DNA from: Heterobasidion occidentale
Taxonomy: Eukaryota; Basidiomycota; Agaricomycetes; Russulales; Bondarzewiaceae
Length of the DNA: 64,000 bases
Assembly (NCBI GenBank): GCA_039111635.1
Contig: JBCAQO010000003.1
Coordinates: forward strand, 3,782,001-3,846,000
Direction of reading: 5' to 3'
Part shown: one piece after another, positions 62,634 through 64,000 of the stretch
How the letters are laid out: each line of letters starts with the position of its first letter
Numbering within the stretch: position 1 is the stretch's first letter
Program-made: the position numbers and the translations under genes
Notes under the pieces: model-generated
What the model was told of the DNA's origin: nothing
The model's database searches: none
What the model saw: the letters and a program-made list of their open reading frames with translations, nothing else

Positions 62634-64000
62634 CTACAATTGCAAAGTTTCAGAGGCCCACTCCTGAGGTTTATCGCTCATCTGAAACACGATATCCGCG
62701 CCATGTGCGATTTGCTCGTGTGTGATGATGGGATCGCGAAGAGGTTGCCCATTGACAGTCACCGATTCGACATATGCCTTTGTAGTTGCGCCATTGGACG
62801 TGATGCGAAGGGGTGCTTTGACTCCGGGCAATCGAATACTTATGCTATCAAACAAAGGCCTATGCGTGCAAAGATGGTCAAGCAGTCTTCACTTCATGAG
62901 GACATGGAGACTCACGATCCAATCACATATTCACCCGAGACGGGGTTGACTGGATAGAACCCCATAGCAGTGAAGATATACCACGCGCTCATCTGTCCGC
63001 AGTCTTCGTTCTATAAGAGCGATACCAAACATGAGTCGAGATATCAACACATCGGAAGTAGCTTACTCCAGATAACCCGTCTACGCTATTGTTGTAGTTT
63101 GCGAAAGCAATTTCGCGTAAACGCTCCTGGCCAACGGATGCTGCGCGGGCAAGAGCGTAGAGGTACGGGATGTGATGTGACGGCTGAAAGGAGTGCTTCT
63201 CAGCGTATGAATGCAAAATCTCTGTATCGACTCACCTCATTTGTATGATCGTTGTGTCCTAGTTATCCTGATTGATGAGAAAGCACGCGCAATCATGCAG
63301 CCCACTTACCTCCATCGAAATGCGCTTGCAAGCTGTTCACAAAAGCGGCCCGTCCACCCCTTGCCTCGATAAGCTCATCCATCGCATGCACAACATCAAA
63401 CGAATATGCCCATTTGTCGCCTTCAGTCCAACCCATATCTGCACCCGCCCAGGAACCATCGGCATTCTTGGCTTCCATGAAGTCCGTTTTGTTGTTATAT
63501 ATGGTGAACGGGGCGACCATGGAACGTTGTCGGAAGAACTGCGCATCCTCAGATTTGTTCAGCAAGCCAGCGAGCACGGAGACTGCGAAGTCATCATCTG
63601 TGCAAACGGAAGAGTTCAGAGATGGCCGCAGTAGAATCTGATGAAAAGGCGCATACATGCATAATCCAGTGTCCTCGAGGCGGACTCGGAGTGAATGTTA
63701 TCAGCTACCCAACCTTTCGTATCATACATGGACGAGAGCCCAGCGCGGACTTCATATCCAACGTGTTCTTCTCTGTCGTAGTAACTGCGAAGATGCCCCA
63801 TGTTTGGTGATGATACGCCGACGTGGAAGCTTTACAACGTACGAGATCGTGTCATCGTCAACAGGCGGGACAGTGGCATCTTTATGCACTGCTTCATATG
63901 CCGTATTGATGTCAAAGCCAGTGATGTTCTTGAGGACGGCCTCGGCAATAAGCGAGTCTGCATGGGTCCCAACCTTTGTTGTGCGCAAACCTTGATGATT
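62634..64000 (-). CDS. GH92 alpha-mannosidase, 3' part (runs off the window)
   Basis: Calcium-dependent exo-alpha-mannosidase family that trims N-glycans or mannans. Minus strand; exons seen: 63843 to beyond 64000, 63657-63784, 63310-63597, 63236-63258, 63067-63183, 62916-63010 and 62634-62859. All phases agree and no break is seen. Diagnostic blocks are ADSLIAEAVLKNI, KNADGSWAGADMGWTEGDKW (with the catalytic-region acids), SFDVVHAMDELIEARGG, DGGHNDHTNEPSHHIPYLYA, REIAFANYNNSVDGLSGNED, CGQMSAWYIFTAMGFYPVNP, then the C-terminal beta-domain (NGATTKAYVESVTVNGQPL, HGADIVFQMS). The N-terminal half, including any signal peptide, lies beyond the right edge. The fourth listed exon is only 23 nt. Confidence 0.92.

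Overview
This window is nuclear DNA of a filamentous basidiomycete, most likely an Agaricomycete (mushroom or wood-rot fungus). The evidence is gene content and structure. Genes are cut by many short introns (about 48-65 nt, GT-AG). The content includes a class I hydrophobin, an AA9 lytic polysaccharide monooxygenase, a DUF6593 protein, a Goodbye-NACHT-ankyrin STAND receptor, a GH92 mannosidase and a large set of F-box proteins. All assignments come from reading translated sequence; no database search was run.

Layout. 0.8-4.7 kb: STAND/NLR-like receptor with ten ankyrin repeats (+). 5.7-9.3 kb: C2H2 zinc-finger gene A (-) with flanks that recur inverted at 41.0-44.6 kb around gene B (+). 11.9-13.9 kb: F-box copy 1 (-). 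14.1-15.2 kb: PAR32-like DUF3602 protein (+). 15.9-18.9 kb: an orphan gene (-), a secreted GPI-type protein (+) and a second orphan (-). 19.6-21.5 kb: IMP dehydrogenase (+). 21.8-22.8 kb: AA9 LPMO (-). 23.7-25.4 kb: RVB1 helicase (+). 25.4-28.0 kb: gene-poor. 28.1-35.9 kb: a compact housekeeping stretch with DUF6593, mitochondrial AsnRS, TSR3, an F-box/LRR gene (-) and MTA phosphorylase. 37.1-38.1 kb: third C2H2 gene (-). 40.0-41.0 kb: orphan gene (+). 45.6-55.2 kb: an F-box cluster (copies 2, 3 and 4 on +, plus an unrelated F-box/LRR gene on -). 55.4-56.2 kb: HAP5/NF-YC (+). 56.7-57.6 kb: hydrophobin with a long Pro/Thr repeat spacer (-). 60.2-62.0 kb: DNAJC3/P58IPK-like ER co-chaperone (+). 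62.6 kb to the right edge: 3' part of a GH92 alpha-mannosidase (-).

The genes do not form one pathway. Two layers are visible. One is conserved housekeeping functions: purine synthesis (IMPDH), methionine/adenine salvage (MTAP), rRNA modification (TSR3), mitochondrial tRNA charging, chromatin remodelling (RVB1), CCAAT-box transcription (HAP5) and ER protein folding. The other is fast-evolving lineage-specific families: the NLR, F-box and C2H2 genes, which are duplicated and partly decayed, and the hydrophobin.

Small 1-2 nt frame breaks occur in many genes, including ones expected to be essential (IMPDH five places, RVB1 five, TSR3 one, the DNAJ protein two). Other genes are clean over 1-1.5 kb (AsnRS, MTAP, PAR32-like, DUF6593). 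Assembly indels are therefore likely, and a single frameshift here should not be read as proof of a pseudogene. F-box copy 3, with a nonsense codon plus several breaks, is the one good pseudogene candidate.
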